Shown: positions 26,579 through 35,412, counted from the stretch's first letter. The stretch is DNA of 47,868 bases from Firm-04 sp964463355 (GCA_964463355.1 CAYXBP010000014.1:1-47868), one strand, 5' to 3'. Notes: a model not told the origin generated them from the letters alone. Translations and numbers: made by a program.

Positions 26579-26796
26579 ACGATAATCATCTGAAAAAGCT
26601 GCTGCACAGTAGGCAAAATCTGTATAAGCCGCTGCCATTGCAACAAAACTTCGTGGGCGTACTGCGGTGCAAAGAATTGCAGCATACAAAAAATCAATGC
26701 CACAGAAACCACCAGAATCCCCTGCGTTGCCATATAATCCCGCAAGGTCAGAACGGTTTTTCTACGCGTATATGTTGGATACGATGATACAGCCAT
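26566..26796 (-). CDS. Small single-pass membrane protein before M50
   Basis: 76 residues: a basic N-terminal segment TYTRRKTVLTLRDYMAT, one strong membrane segment ILVVSVALIFCMLQFFA, then an amphipathic part. GGGGGAGG lies 8 nt before ATG 26796, which supports translation. It overlaps the M50 gene, which in sporulating bacteria is often paired with a small membrane regulator (SpoIVFA); sequence similarity to SpoIVFA is not evident. Confidence 0.68.
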   Translation of the reverse strand: MAVSSYPTYTRRKTVLTLRDYMATQGILVVSVALIFCMLQFFAPQYAHEVLLQWQRLIQILPTVQQLFQMIIVWFV

Positions 26797-26860
26797 GGCA
26801 TATGCCTCCCCCAAAAAGCATCTGCTGTATCATATGCGGCACCAGCAATTGATTATGCCG

Positions 26861-27889
26861 CTACGCCTTGTATTGATGCAGTGCCGTTGCAAGCGTATCC
26901 GCAATGCGCTGCCGCAACGTATGGGGGCAGATAACCTCGGCTTGCGTGCAATACTGCACCGCCCAGCGAAAAACATCTTCCTCATTCACGCGGACATTGA
27001 CAATCACATCTGAATCAGTAGCGTTCGAAAAATCTACATCAAATCCGAAATAGTCGATCACGTCATTCAGAATACTGCGATCGACCCGCAAGGTAACAGG
27101 AATGCTTTCACCAGTAAACATATAAATATGCTCCTGCATATGCTGCGCAAGCTCCTCATCGACGGCAATCGGACAGGGCATTACAGGAATATCCAGAATC
27201 CGAATCTCACGGATCCGGTCAACGCGGTAATGGGCAACGCCCTCATACTTTGCATAATTACAAATAAGATAATATCTGCCGTGCTTTGTCACCAGCTGAT
27301 AGGGACTGATCTGATACTTACGCACGGTACCATCCTCGCGCAGACGAGGCTTTAACTGCTTGTCAATATCGTAACTGCAATATTCAAATTCTACTTGCTT
27401 TCCGTGCGATATGGCTTCATCCAGCACTTCTATCGTATAAAACAACTGCGACCGCTCCGCCTCTTTGGGGGCAATATTTCGAATATGATGCATCCGCGAA
27501 TGAAAATGCACCGATGCAAGCCCTTCCAGCTTCTGGATCAGTTCTTCGCGCTGTGCGAAAGGTATATGCTTGGAAAACACCACGCCATCTATGAGCAGCC
27601 GCAGTTCGCTGCTGGTAAATTCATGCTCGATATACCAATCGGTGTGCAATTTCTCATTGGTGCCGTCCTGCCGCAGTCTAGTGGTTTCGTGGCAAGCAAG
27701 GGGCATTCCCATTGCAAGCAGCTCTTCCAAATTGCGGCTGATGGCCTTACGATCAGGGCGAATGCCATAATCCCGATACAGAATATCACTGATCTCTTTT
27801 TGCGTCAGTGGGTGATTCTCGTCAGTATATTTTTGCAGAATGCGGTACAGGTAGATGATCCACCGCTTTTTCTGTCCAGTTTTTTCCAT
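26861..27889 (-). CDS. WYL-domain transcriptional regulator
   Basis: 342 residues. N-terminal winged helix (QKKRWIIYLYRILQKYTDE, PLTQKEISDILYR, DRKAISRNLEELL), then a WYL domain with LVTKHGRYYLICNYAK and VAHYRVDRIREI, and a WCX-like C-terminal extension. WYL domains bind nucleic acid or nucleotide ligands and control DNA-damage or defence genes in several bacteria. Start ATG 27889 has AAGGA 9 nt upstream; a longer frame would begin inside the -35. Lies upstream of the small membrane protein, M50, addB and addA genes with a gap of only 64 nt. Confidence 0.92.
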   Translation of the reverse strand: MEKTGQKKRWIIYLYRILQKYTDENHPLTQKEISDILYRDYGIRPDRKAISRNLEELLAMGMPLACHETTRLRQDGTNEKLHTDWYIEHEFTSSELRLLIDGVVFSKHIPFAQREELIQKLEGLASVHFHSRMHHIRNIAPKEAERSQLFYTIEVLDEAISHGKQVEFEYCSYDIDKQLKPRLREDGTVRKYQISPYQLVTKHGRYYLICNYAKYEGVAHYRVDRIREIRILDIPVMPCPIAVDEELAQHMQEHIYMFTGESIPVTLRVDRSILNDVIDYFGFDVDFSNATDSDVIVNVRVNEEDVFRWAVQYCTQAEVICPHTLRQRIADTLATALHQYKA

Positions 27890-27934
27890 ATGTTGCCATC
27901 CTTTCCGTTTGACAGTCAGAACATTTACCATATC

Positions 27935-27964
27935 ATTATACACTGAAAGTGCATCGATTGTCAA
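27935..27964 (-). promoter_or_regulatory. Promoter of the WYL regulator run
   Basis: On the minus strand TTGACA (27959-27964), 18-bp spacer, TATAAT (27935-27940). Confidence 0.9.
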
Positions 27965-28074
27965 CCACCAGTTTCAATTTGATGAGGCGTTTTTGGTACA
28001 TCGCCTGACAGCACCGTATCCTTCCAACGCATAATAAAGAAGCTGCTGCAACATTTGCAGCACTCCCCTTTGAC

Positions 28075-28107
28075 CAAAAACACGGCACACCCTTTCGGGC
28101 TGCCGTG
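28075..28107 (-). terminator. Terminator after the S1 protein gene
   Basis: CACGGCA (28081-28087) pairs with TGCCGTG (28101-28107); the minus strand then runs into TTTTT. A second perfect 8-bp palindrome lies at 28044-28062. Confidence 0.85.
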
Positions 28108-28117
28108 CGATTTGTTA

Positions 28118-28573
28118 TTATTTTCTGCTGCGCGAGCCGCCCTTGCGTTCGCTGCCACGCTTTAAATCACAGATGTTTTCCTCACTGTGCTGCTTGAATC
28201 GCAACAACATATCTTCAAAAGTCATCTCAGATTGCGGCACAGGGCGTTTTGGTTCCCACACACGGGGCTTGGATGATTCTCGGCGTTTACCGTGACGCTG
28301 CTCCTGTTCGGCGGAATGCTCCCCTGCCATCGCCTGCTTGATGGACATACTGATCTTTCCTTGGGGGTTCACGCCGATGACCTTGACTTTTACGGTATCG
28401 TTTTCGGACAGATGGTCGTGGATATCCCTTACAAAGGAATTGGTGATTTCGGAGATATGCACCATACCAGTCGCCGCTTTGGAATCGCCCTCCACTTTCA
28501 CCTCAACAAATGCACCATACGGTGTGATGCTTTTGACGCATCCCTCATAAATCTGCCCTACTTCAAGCTGCAT
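28118..28573 (-). CDS. S1 RNA-binding domain protein (YabR/GSP13 type)
   Basis: 151 residues. One S1 domain (1-75) with GQIYEGCVKSITPYGAFVEV, GMVHISEIT and KVKVIGVNPQGKISMSIK. The rest is a polar, basic tail rich in Glu, Arg and Ser (AEQEQRHGKRRESS; RGSERKGGSRSRK). In B. subtilis the equivalent yabR follows divIC, as here. Probably binds RNA or ribosomes. Confidence 0.9.
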   Translation of the reverse strand: MQLEVGQIYEGCVKSITPYGAFVEVKVEGDSKAATGMVHISEITNSFVRDIHDHLSENDTVKVKVIGVNPQGKISMSIKQAMAGEHSAEQEQRHGKRRESSKPRVWEPKRPVPQSEMTFEDMLLRFKQHSEENICDLKRGSERKGGSRSRK

Positions 28574-28616
28574 AGCCTTGCTACCTCACTGTTTCAATGT
28601 ATATCTGCCGATTGGC

Positions 28617-28961
28617 TCAATCTCTGGAAGCATCATAGAACCGACGCTCATTGGGATACGCATAGTTCAGTTCTTCGATGGCAACCTTTTCCATATAGGC
28701 TTTCATGTCGTCATCCTCAAGGATGCGCAGCAATTCGGCATTCTCTGCTTCTTCCAGAGCGGTTGCCTCCTTGACCTCCGCCAGTTCCCTGTTTTTTTGC
28801 TGTAGCGTAGAAAAGCTGCTGATCATGGAAATCAAGCAGACTACGGCAAAAGCACCGCCCGCCACAATACCAACCACTGATTTCACGAATGCACGCCGAC
28901 GCTCTTTGGCATTTCGGCGACGCATCCCCTTGTTCCGTTCCATGTTCTGCAACACACTCAC
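28617..28961 (-). CDS. divIC: Septum formation initiator DivIC/FtsB family
   Basis: About 114 residues: a basic cytoplasmic N-terminus (MRRRNAKERRR), one membrane segment (VVGIVAGGAFAVVCLISMI), then an external coiled coil with heptads (LQQKNRELAEVKEATALEEAENAELL). DivIC works with FtsL and DivIB at the division septum. Start not settled: GTG 28961 or ATG 28943, neither with a good ribosome site. The position between yabQ and the S1 gene matches the B. subtilis order, which supports the DivIC name. Confidence 0.86.
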   Translation of the reverse strand: MSVLQNMERNKGMRRRNAKERRRAFVKSVVGIVAGGAFAVVCLISMISSFSTLQQKNRELAEVKEATALEEAENAELLRILEDDDMKAYMEKVAIEELNYAYPNERRFYDASRD

Positions 28962-29042
28962 TTTGCTATGTAATCTCTTTCATCATGGAGCAATTTTCCA
29001 CCGCTCCTACCCAAACTATTATAGCGCAATTTTCTACGCAGG

Positions 29043-29489
29043 TCAAGCATTTTTTGACATTTTGCGTCTTTTTCTGCATTTTTCGGGACATCCTACAAAA
29101 ACACCCCCGATTTTTTTCCAAATCAAACAACACATATGTTTCATTTGATGAGTCAGAATGCTTCTGCCGTGCCGAATTTTGCCAAACATGCGTCCCGTAA
29201 CCGCCCCCACTGTACAGCAATAGATGACAAATCCGCACACGCAACCAAAAGCATCGTAGCAACGCAGCACACTGCGTGCAAAAACGATGGCATAACACTG
29301 CACGATGACTGCTGCTGCAAACACCAGCAACATATCCTCCAGAAACACAGCCACGGCATGATGCGGCAGCAAGCAACGCAACAATCGCATGGCATCCCAC
29401 AAAAGTCCCAGCGGAATCCCCAGCAGGCAACTGCCAAGGAAGAGCCATGTTTCCTGATAGACAGTGAAAAACTGCTCTGGGATCTCCAT
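29043..29489 (-). CDS. yabQ: Spore cortex biosynthesis protein YabQ
   Basis: 148 residues with an N-terminal region of three to four membrane segments (WLFLGSCLLGIPLGLLWDAMRLLRCLLP is characteristic of YabQ). The C-terminal tail is unusual: Cys and basic rich (CCLIWKK, GCPEKCRKRRKMSKNA). YabQ is needed for cortex formation in B. subtilis. Its ATG overlaps the yabP stop by one base. Confidence 0.88.
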   Translation of the reverse strand: MEIPEQFFTVYQETWLFLGSCLLGIPLGLLWDAMRLLRCLLPHHAVAVFLEDMLLVFAAAVIVQCYAIVFARSVLRCYDAFGCVCGFVIYCCTVGAVTGRMFGKIRHGRSILTHQMKHMCCLIWKKIGGVFVGCPEKCRKRRKMSKNA

Positions 29490-29767
29490 CAGCGGAACAA
29501 CCTCCCCAGTAAATTCAGCGGTGCCTGCCTGTCCTTATCACCATAGCGCAGTGCCATGATCTCTCCCTCCACAGATACTTCACCAGATTCGATGCTCATA
29601 CGGTTCATATGCAGATTTTTGCCTAGAATCGTCAGTTCTCCCAGCTGTGTATACACCACTACCGCCCGTTCATCAAAGCTGTCGATCTCCGTGACACCCG
29701 TTAGCAGCAACTGATTGCGGTTTTCCAGAATGGCATGGTGTACCCCTGCGCGAATCGTTTCGCTCAT
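29489..29767 (-). CDS. yabP: Sporulation protein YabP
   Basis: 92 residues. Matches the YabP/YqfC pattern: NRNQLLLTGVTEIDSFDE, TQLGELTILGKNLHMNRMSIESGEVSVEGEI. Small sporulation protein of unclear biochemical role. ATG 29767; a GGGGGG lies about 14 nt upstream, further than usual. First gene of the yabP-yabQ-divIC-S1 group. Confidence 0.9.
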   Translation of the reverse strand: MSETIRAGVHHAILENRNQLLLTGVTEIDSFDERAVVVYTQLGELTILGKNLHMNRMSIESGEVSVEGEIMALRYGDKDRQAPLNLLGRLFR

Positions 29768-29834
29768 TGCGTGCTGTACACCCCCCTTTTCTCATTTCTG
29801 TATATTCTATGCAAGAGCAAACCCTTTCAGAACA

Positions 29835-29870
29835 ATAAAAATCGCTGTGACGCTTTCACATCACAGCGAT
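29835..29870 (-). terminator. Terminator of the dockerin-peptidase gene
   Basis: Perfect 10-bp stem ATCGCTGTGA/TCACAGCGAT (29841-29850, 29861-29870); the minus strand continues TTTTATTG. Confidence 0.9.
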
Positions 29871-29881
29871 CTATTATAACA

Positions 29882-31417
29882 TCATTTGGGCGAAACGGTC
29901 ACAGTGTAGGAATCATTGGTCACATCGCCAATGGTGATTGTTACACCAGGGTCGATGGATTCATTGCCGTTGCTGTCATACCACCCAAAGCCAGAAACAC
30001 TGTTATCAATTACGGAGCCGCTTTTGAACACACCGCCGCCATCGTTGACCAGACGAATCAGGCGAATACCCTCATCATTATAATCGGTGTAGTAGGAGCC
30101 GTTCTGGTACTTCAGGTAGCTGCCACCGTAATCGGAATACAACTCGGCATTGATATGAAATGCGCAGATGCCGTTATCAATGGTCTGCCACCAGGTCGAT
30201 TGAATCATCTGGTTATTGCCACCATCTGTACCATATTCAAGAATCATATACTCAGAAAAATAGTTCTCGTTCAGAGTACCATAAGGGATAATCAGGCAGT
30301 TTCCGTCATCGGTTTGCGCGTTGTGCAAGGTGAATGTCTGCGTACCTTTTGACGCATCGTACACCTGCACCTGATCTTTTCGATACCAGCCCAGCATCAA
30401 CTTAGAAAACGCGCTAAAATCGGACTGTGCATCGGTATCCATCATTTCGGTTCCGGCCGAGCCATGCAGTCCTTCGCTGTCGCTGTCGGAATAGTAGAGG
30501 TAGTAATCAGGCAGACCCATGCAATGACCCATCTCATGGATATAGGTAGAGTTAAAATTCACAGGGTCGGAAGGCACTGCATAGCCTGTAATGATATTGC
30601 CCACTGCCATACCGTCCACACGGTAGCTGGGATCTCCGAATCCACCAGAGCATGGCCACCAGTAATCAAAGCTTGCGCTTTCAGGCACACAGATCAACGT
30701 TGCATCAATCTTGCCGTCATTGTTGGCATCGTATTTGGTAAAATCCTCGCTATCCTTAAACGCCTCATAGCACTCCTCCACGATGCGCACCTTATCATCA
30801 TTATAGACGGAGATGCTATTCTGGGCGGTGTAGGCAAAGGTCTTTCCGCTGAGTTGGAAGCTGCCCTTTGAGGCGCGCGCATAGAATGCGTTCATACTCT
30901 CAAAAGGATAATTGGGCGAATCAGGATTCGCTGCCCCGAACGCCACTTGATCAACTTGTTCGGCTGTCATTTTGTTACTAAAGCTGCAATCGGGGAAATC
31001 AATATAAAAAATCACGAGATTCCCAAGTGTAGATGATGGCAGAGAACTTCCCACCTGCGCAATAGGCGGTGTAAGGAATTCTTCGGTCACATCGGGGATT
31101 TCTACTTCCTCGTAAATGCCCACCCACTCCATCTGCTGCATCAGGCAGCGTTTGATGAGTGTAAGATCGACGGCATCAATGGTTGCACTGTCATCGATAT
31201 CTGCCTTGTACGCAATCTCGGTGCGGATGGATTCCTGCAAAGAAATATGCTTTTGCAGCATTACCACATCGGCAATGGTAATGGTATCATCACCGTTGAG
31301 ATCGCCACGCCATCCAACACGAACCCACTCGGTGGCTGCCTGCGTTGGCACAGCAGCTGCGGTCACTGCAAGCTGCAATGCAGCAAGGCAGGACAAGACC
31401 TTGTTTCTGATATTCAA
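29882..31417 (-). CDS. Secreted M6-like metallopeptidase with N-terminal dockerin
   Basis: 511 residues. Signal peptide ending near VPTQA-AT (27-28). Residues about 37-95 form a type I dockerin with two calcium-binding repeats, GDLNGDDTITIADVVMLQKH and ADIDDSATIDAVDLTLIKR. The catalytic domain has HEMGHCMGLPD (294-304), the zinc motif of M6/InhA-type peptidases, and an EF-hand-like KYDANNDGKID (229-239). Dockerins usually sit at the C-terminus, so the order is unusual. The start is TTG 31417, because GGGAGG lies 8 nt upstream; the longer frame begins within that site. Own promoter and terminator. Confidence 0.88.
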   Translation of the reverse strand: MNIRNKVLSCLAALQLAVTAAAVPTQAATEWVRVGWRGDLNGDDTITIADVVMLQKHISLQESIRTEIAYKADIDDSATIDAVDLTLIKRCLMQQMEWVGIYEEVEIPDVTEEFLTPPIAQVGSSLPSSTLGNLVIFYIDFPDCSFSNKMTAEQVDQVAFGAANPDSPNYPFESMNAFYARASKGSFQLSGKTFAYTAQNSISVYNDDKVRIVEECYEAFKDSEDFTKYDANNDGKIDATLICVPESASFDYWWPCSGGFGDPSYRVDGMAVGNIITGYAVPSDPVNFNSTYIHEMGHCMGLPDYYLYYSDSDSEGLHGSAGTEMMDTDAQSDFSAFSKLMLGWYRKDQVQVYDASKGTQTFTLHNAQTDDGNCLIIPYGTLNENYFSEYMILEYGTDGGNNQMIQSTWWQTIDNGICAFHINAELYSDYGGSYLKYQNGSYYTDYNDEGIRLIRLVNDGGGVFKSGSVIDNSVSGFGWYDSNGNESIDPGVTITIGDVTNDSYTVTVSPK

Positions 31418-31488
31418 TCTGGTTTCCTCCCTGGACAATTCTTTCTATCTATCTGTTTCACACGGCACAACTATATTGTACCAAAAGT

Positions 31489-31517
31489 ATAATATCACAT
31501 ATTTTTTACGTTGTCAA
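31489..31517 (-). promoter_or_regulatory. Promoter of the dockerin-peptidase gene
   Basis: On the minus strand TTGACA (31512-31517), 17-bp spacer, TATTAT (31489-31494). Confidence 0.88.
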
Positions 31518-31564
31518 GGGCATCGAACATTTTGTAAGTATTAAAGTACATTTTGTGCTATCGC

Positions 31565-32317
31565 TTATCGCTCTGTAGAATACTCTACGCAAACATATTG
31601 ATTGCCCAATGCACTATGCTTGCCCACAGAAATGGCAGCAGTCGTACACCGATGAACGCATCCGAAGCACTGCATACAATTCTTCCCAAAATGCGGTTTG
31701 TCGCCATCCAGCGTAATATTCCCCATCGGACAAAAATCTGCACAAACACCACAAGCGATGCAGGCATCTGTTGCGGAAAGCTTCTGCGGAAAACGAGTAA
31801 ACCCTGCGTTGGCCACCTTGGACATCAGGTCGCTGAATAAAGTAAAATCATCCTTGTGCAGCATATCATCATTACGAACAGTCACAGCAATATCCTGAAT
31901 AATGGGTGCGGCTGCCTGCACGATACGAGAAGCTTCGGTTACATCTGGGATATGACCGCCCGGCACATAATTATTTGGCATTCGTACCCCCTGAAAGCCG
32001 CGAAATTCCATGTCTTTTTCAATGGCAATGCTTTCGCAGAAGCTGTCACAGCTGCCACTGTTGGCACCCATGGTACCCACAAAATAGATGCGGTCACTGC
32101 CTTCAAAAGTAGCTGCACGCAACAACTCCTCAATTCTGCGCGGAAAACGCCATGCATAAACCGGCGCAACAACCACAAAGGGCTGCTCTGATGTGAAAAA
32201 AGGTGCAGCATCCTCACGCAAATAGGGCACAAGCGAACAAACTGTATCATTCAGGTGATGCCCCAGTGCCTCGGCAACATAGCGGCTATTGCCAGTGCCA
32301 GAAAAATAAAGAATCAT
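31565..32317 (-). CDS. EFR1-type flavodoxin-ferredoxin fusion
   Basis: 250 residues. Flavodoxin-like N-terminus with the FMN phosphate loop FSGTGNS (4-10) and GTMGANSG, and a C-terminal bacterial ferredoxin with two 4Fe-4S motifs (CIACGVCADFCP and CMQCFGCVHRC). Carries electrons in an anaerobic cytoplasm; partner unknown. Start ATG 32317 with GGAGG 5 nt upstream; the ATG at 32329 overlaps that site. Confidence 0.92.
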   Translation of the reverse strand: MILYFSGTGNSRYVAEALGHHLNDTVCSLVPYLREDAAPFFTSEQPFVVVAPVYAWRFPRRIEELLRAATFEGSDRIYFVGTMGANSGSCDSFCESIAIEKDMEFRGFQGVRMPNNYVPGGHIPDVTEASRIVQAAAPIIQDIAVTVRNDDMLHKDDFTLFSDLMSKVANAGFTRFPQKLSATDACIACGVCADFCPMGNITLDGDKPHFGKNCMQCFGCVHRCTTAAISVGKHSALGNQYVCVEYSTER

Positions 32318-32359
32318 AACTGCCTCCATGCGGTAATTCGGTAATCGTCGTAGAATATG

Positions 32360-32388
32360 ATTATATCATACTCTGTCGAAATTTGCAA
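32360..32388 (-). promoter_or_regulatory. Promoter of the EFR1-type gene
   Basis: On the minus strand TTGCAA (32383-32388), 17-bp spacer, TATAAT (32360-32365). Confidence 0.8.
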
Positions 32389-32457
32389 TCATCCCGCACA
32401 CGGTTTTCGTGTATTTTCGCGATATTTCTGCCATGATGCTAAATTGTGCAAAAATGA

Positions 32458-32486
32458 TTGACTTTCCTGCAAAGATGGTGTATATT
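32458..32486 (+). promoter_or_regulatory. Promoter of trkA-trkH
   Basis: TTGACT (32458-32463), 17-bp spacer, TATATT (32481-32486). The leader contains a small hairpin TGCGT-AAA-ACGCA; no c-di-AMP riboswitch is recognisable. Confidence 0.85.
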
Positions 32487-32544
32487 ATGTGTGTGCGTCT
32501 GCGTAAAACGCATATGATAGCGAAACATCATAAAAGGAGGCTAT

Positions 32545-33903
32545 ATGAACATAATCATTGTGGGTTGCGGTAAAGTCGGAGAAGCACTTGCCGAACACCT
32601 AAATGAAAAGGGCAATAACATCACTGTTGTGGATATCAATGCAGACAGACTCAATCATGTTGCAGCAAAACTTGATGTCATGACCGTGGTGGGCAACGGT
32701 GCAACCCATGCCACACTGGATGAAGCAGGCTTTGAGGACGCAGATCTTCTGATTGCTGTGACAGGCTCCGATGAACTGAACCTGCTGTGTTGTCTGATCG
32801 CACAGAAAGCAGTCAAATGTCAGGTCATTGCCCGAGTGCGCAACCCCGAGTACAGCTCGGAAGCATCGTATCTGAAGCGTGAGCTGGAGCTTGCCATGGT
32901 CATTAATCCTGAACTGGCTGCCGCCGCCGAAATGACCCGTGTTTTGCGATTTCCCTCTGCAATCAAGATTGAAACCTTCGCGCGCGGTAAGATCGAACTG
33001 CTGAAATTTATTCTGCCGGATCATTCTCCGCTGGTAGGGCATACTGTCAAGGAGATCACCACCAAGCTGCACTGCGATGTTCTGATCTGCACCATTGAGC
33101 GCGGTGACGAGGTATTCATCGCAAACGGCGATTTTCTCTTTCGGGAGCGCGATGTGGTTTCCCTCATTGCATCGCCGCAGAATGTCACGCAGTTTTTCCG
33201 CAAAATCAACTTTGCAATGAACTCCGTCAAAGATGTGCTGATCGTCGGCGGCGGAGAGATTAGCTACTATCTGTGCAAAATGCTGGAAAAAGTCGGTATC
33301 CGCACAACCATCATAGAAAAGAATCAGACACGCTGCAATGAACTCGCGGAGCTTCTGGAAAACACCACCGTAATTCATGGAGATGCCGCCGACAAAGAGA
33401 TCTTGCTGGAAGAAGGGCTGGAAAATGTGGACGCTTTTGCTGCATTAACCAACCTCGATGAGGAAAATATTCTGCTCTCTTTGTATGCGAACAGCCGCAG
33501 CAAGGCAAAGCTCATCACAAAAATCACTCGTATTGATTTCGATGAGGTCATTAAAACGCTGCCGCTGGATACCATCATCTATCCCAAGAGTATCACCTGC
33601 GAGAGCATCGTTCGCTATGTACGGGCCATGAAAAACTCCCGCAACAGCAATATTGAAACGCTGTACCACATCATCAAGGGCAAGGTTGAAGCGGCAGAGT
33701 TTGTCATTCGCGACAGCAACGCTGTTACAAACAAGCCCCTGTGTCAGCTGCCTATTCGCAACAATGTGCTGATTGCTGGTATTCTACGCGAGAACTTGGT
33801 CATCACTCCCAAGGGGCAGGATACCATTCAGGTCGGCGATGCCGTGATCGTAGTTTCCAAGGATATCCTGCTGAACGATATTACCGATATTTTGCAAGCT
33901 TGA
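32545..33903 (+). CDS. trkA: Trk potassium uptake regulator TrkA
   Basis: 452 residues; two tandem RCK modules, each with an N-terminal Rossmann NAD-binding part (IIVGCGKVGEALAEHL at 3-18 and VLIVGGGEISYYLCKML near 231) followed by a TrkA-C domain. Gates the TrkH channel in the membrane on the cytoplasmic side. AAAAGGAGG before ATG 32545. trkH follows after 18 nt. Confidence 0.97.
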   Translation: MNIIIVGCGKVGEALAEHLNEKGNNITVVDINADRLNHVAAKLDVMTVVGNGATHATLDEAGFEDADLLIAVTGSDELNLLCCLIAQKAVKCQVIARVRNPEYSSEASYLKRELELAMVINPELAAAAEMTRVLRFPSAIKIETFARGKIELLKFILPDHSPLVGHTVKEITTKLHCDVLICTIERGDEVFIANGDFLFRERDVVSLIASPQNVTQFFRKINFAMNSVKDVLIVGGGEISYYLCKMLEKVGIRTTIIEKNQTRCNELAELLENTTVIHGDAADKEILLEEGLENVDAFAALTNLDEENILLSLYANSRSKAKLITKITRIDFDEVIKTLPLDTIIYPKSITCESIVRYVRAMKNSRNSNIETLYHIIKGKVEAAEFVIRDSNAVTNKPLCQLPIRNNVLIAGILRENLVITPKGQDTIQVGDAVIVVSKDILLNDITDILQA

Positions 33904-33921
33904 TGCTGAGAGCGTGGAATT

Positions 33922-35355
33922 ATGAATTACAGAATGATCGTTTATATTCTTGGAATGCTGCTGATGTTTCAAGCGGCATTTCTTATGATACCAAGCCTGA
34001 CTGCTGCTATCTTCGGCGAATCGGCACTGTGGGCATATCTTGCCGTAGCAGCGGGTTGTCTACTCTGTGGATTCCTTATAACAAGATGGAAGCCTAAGAA
34101 AAAAAATCTCTACGCCCGCGACGGATTTATCATCGTTTCGCTAAGCTGGATATTGCTAAGCGTCACTGGCGCGCTGCCCTTTCTCTTAACTGGTGAGATC
34201 CCCCACTTTGTGGATGCCCTCTTTGAAGCAGTATCAGGCTACACCACAACTGGTGCAAGCATTCTCACCGATGTGGAAAGCCTCTCTCACGCAACGCTCA
34301 TCTGGCGCAGCTTTACCCATTGGATCGGCGGTATGGGCGTGCTAGTATTCATTATGGCGTTTCTCCCACTTTCGGGTGCCCAGAATATGCACATCATGAA
34401 AGCGGAAAGCCCAGGGCCCTCTGTCAGCAAGCTGGTACCGCGCGTTCGCACAACCGCTTTTTTGCTGTACGCCATCTACTTTGCCATGACCGTGCTACAA
34501 CTGGTACTGCTGCTGTTCGGCGATATCACCCTCTTTGACGCGATCAACACCGCCTTTGCAACAGCTGGCACTGGCGGATTCAGCTTTTACAACGACAGCT
34601 TTGCAAGCTTTTCGCCATATATCCAGATCGTAACCACAGTGTTTATGCTGTTGTTTTCAGTGAATTTCAACTCCTACTACCTGCTTCTGCGCGGCAAATG
34701 GAAAGATTCACTGACGGCGGAGGTGAAGATGTTCTTCGGCGCGGTGATCGTGGTGATCGGCATCATCACCTGGAATGTTCACGATTTGTTTCCAACAGTA
34801 GGTGAAGCATTGCGCCATGTGGCATTTACCGTTGCCGCTCTGGTTTCCAGCACGGGCTTTGCCACCACCGATTACGATCAGTGGCATGAAATTTCCAAAA
34901 TACTGCTGCTACTTATGATGTTTATGGGTGCCTGTGCAGGCAGTACCGGCGGTGGATTAAAAGTATCGCGCATTTTGATACTGGTCAAAAGCTGGTTGCG
35001 TGAAACGAAAAACGCTTTACATCCCAAGCAGGTTAAGCCCATTTCCATCGATGGTCACATCGTTGATCAGGCGACTGTGTCCTCAGTGCATTCCTACATG
35101 GTATGCTATACCTTTATTTTTGTGGTTTCTTGCTTGCTGCTGACCTTTGACGATACCGATTTGATCACAACCTTTTCTGCGGTAACGGCAACGCTTAACA
35201 ACATCGGGCCAGGGCTGGAAATGGTTGGGCCAACACAAAACTATGCATTCTTCTCGGGCTTTTCCAAGCTTGTCATGATCTTTGATATGCTGGCAGGTCG
35301 TCTGGAACTGCTCCCTATGATGCTGTTGTTTACGCCCTCTACATGGAAAAAATAA
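33922..35355 (+). CDS. trkH: Trk potassium uptake channel TrkH
   Basis: 477 residues, polytopic membrane protein. Four selectivity-filter loops are seen in order: TTTGAS near 107, TAGTGGF near 215, SSTGFAT near 309 and NNIGPGL near 426, as in the TrkH/KtrB family. The ribosome site is weak (GTGGA), fitting coupling with trkA. Confidence 0.97.
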   Translation: MNYRMIVYILGMLLMFQAAFLMIPSLTAAIFGESALWAYLAVAAGCLLCGFLITRWKPKKKNLYARDGFIIVSLSWILLSVTGALPFLLTGEIPHFVDALFEAVSGYTTTGASILTDVESLSHATLIWRSFTHWIGGMGVLVFIMAFLPLSGAQNMHIMKAESPGPSVSKLVPRVRTTAFLLYAIYFAMTVLQLVLLLFGDITLFDAINTAFATAGTGGFSFYNDSFASFSPYIQIVTTVFMLLFSVNFNSYYLLLRGKWKDSLTAEVKMFFGAVIVVIGIITWNVHDLFPTVGEALRHVAFTVAALVSSTGFATTDYDQWHEISKILLLLMMFMGACAGSTGGGLKVSRILILVKSWLRETKNALHPKQVKPISIDGHIVDQATVSSVHSYMVCYTFIFVVSCLLLTFDDTDLITTFSAVTATLNNIGPGLEMVGPTQNYAFFSGFSKLVMIFDMLAGRLELLPMMLLFTPSTWKK

Positions 35356-35377
35356 CAGATCCGCAAGATACAAAAAT

Positions 35378-35412
35378 TGCCGCTGAACAAAAACTGTTCA
35401 GCGGCATTGTTT
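35378..35412. terminator. Bidirectional terminator, trkH and CotH gene
   Basis: Perfect 11-bp stem (35378-35388 with 35396-35406). T-rich on the plus side (TTGTTT), and TTTTT on the minus side, so it can end both convergent transcripts. Confidence 0.9.

Noticed and set aside
32487..32544. c-di-AMP riboswitch before trkA
   Set aside because: The leader is only about 50 nt with one small hairpin, far too short for that riboswitch.
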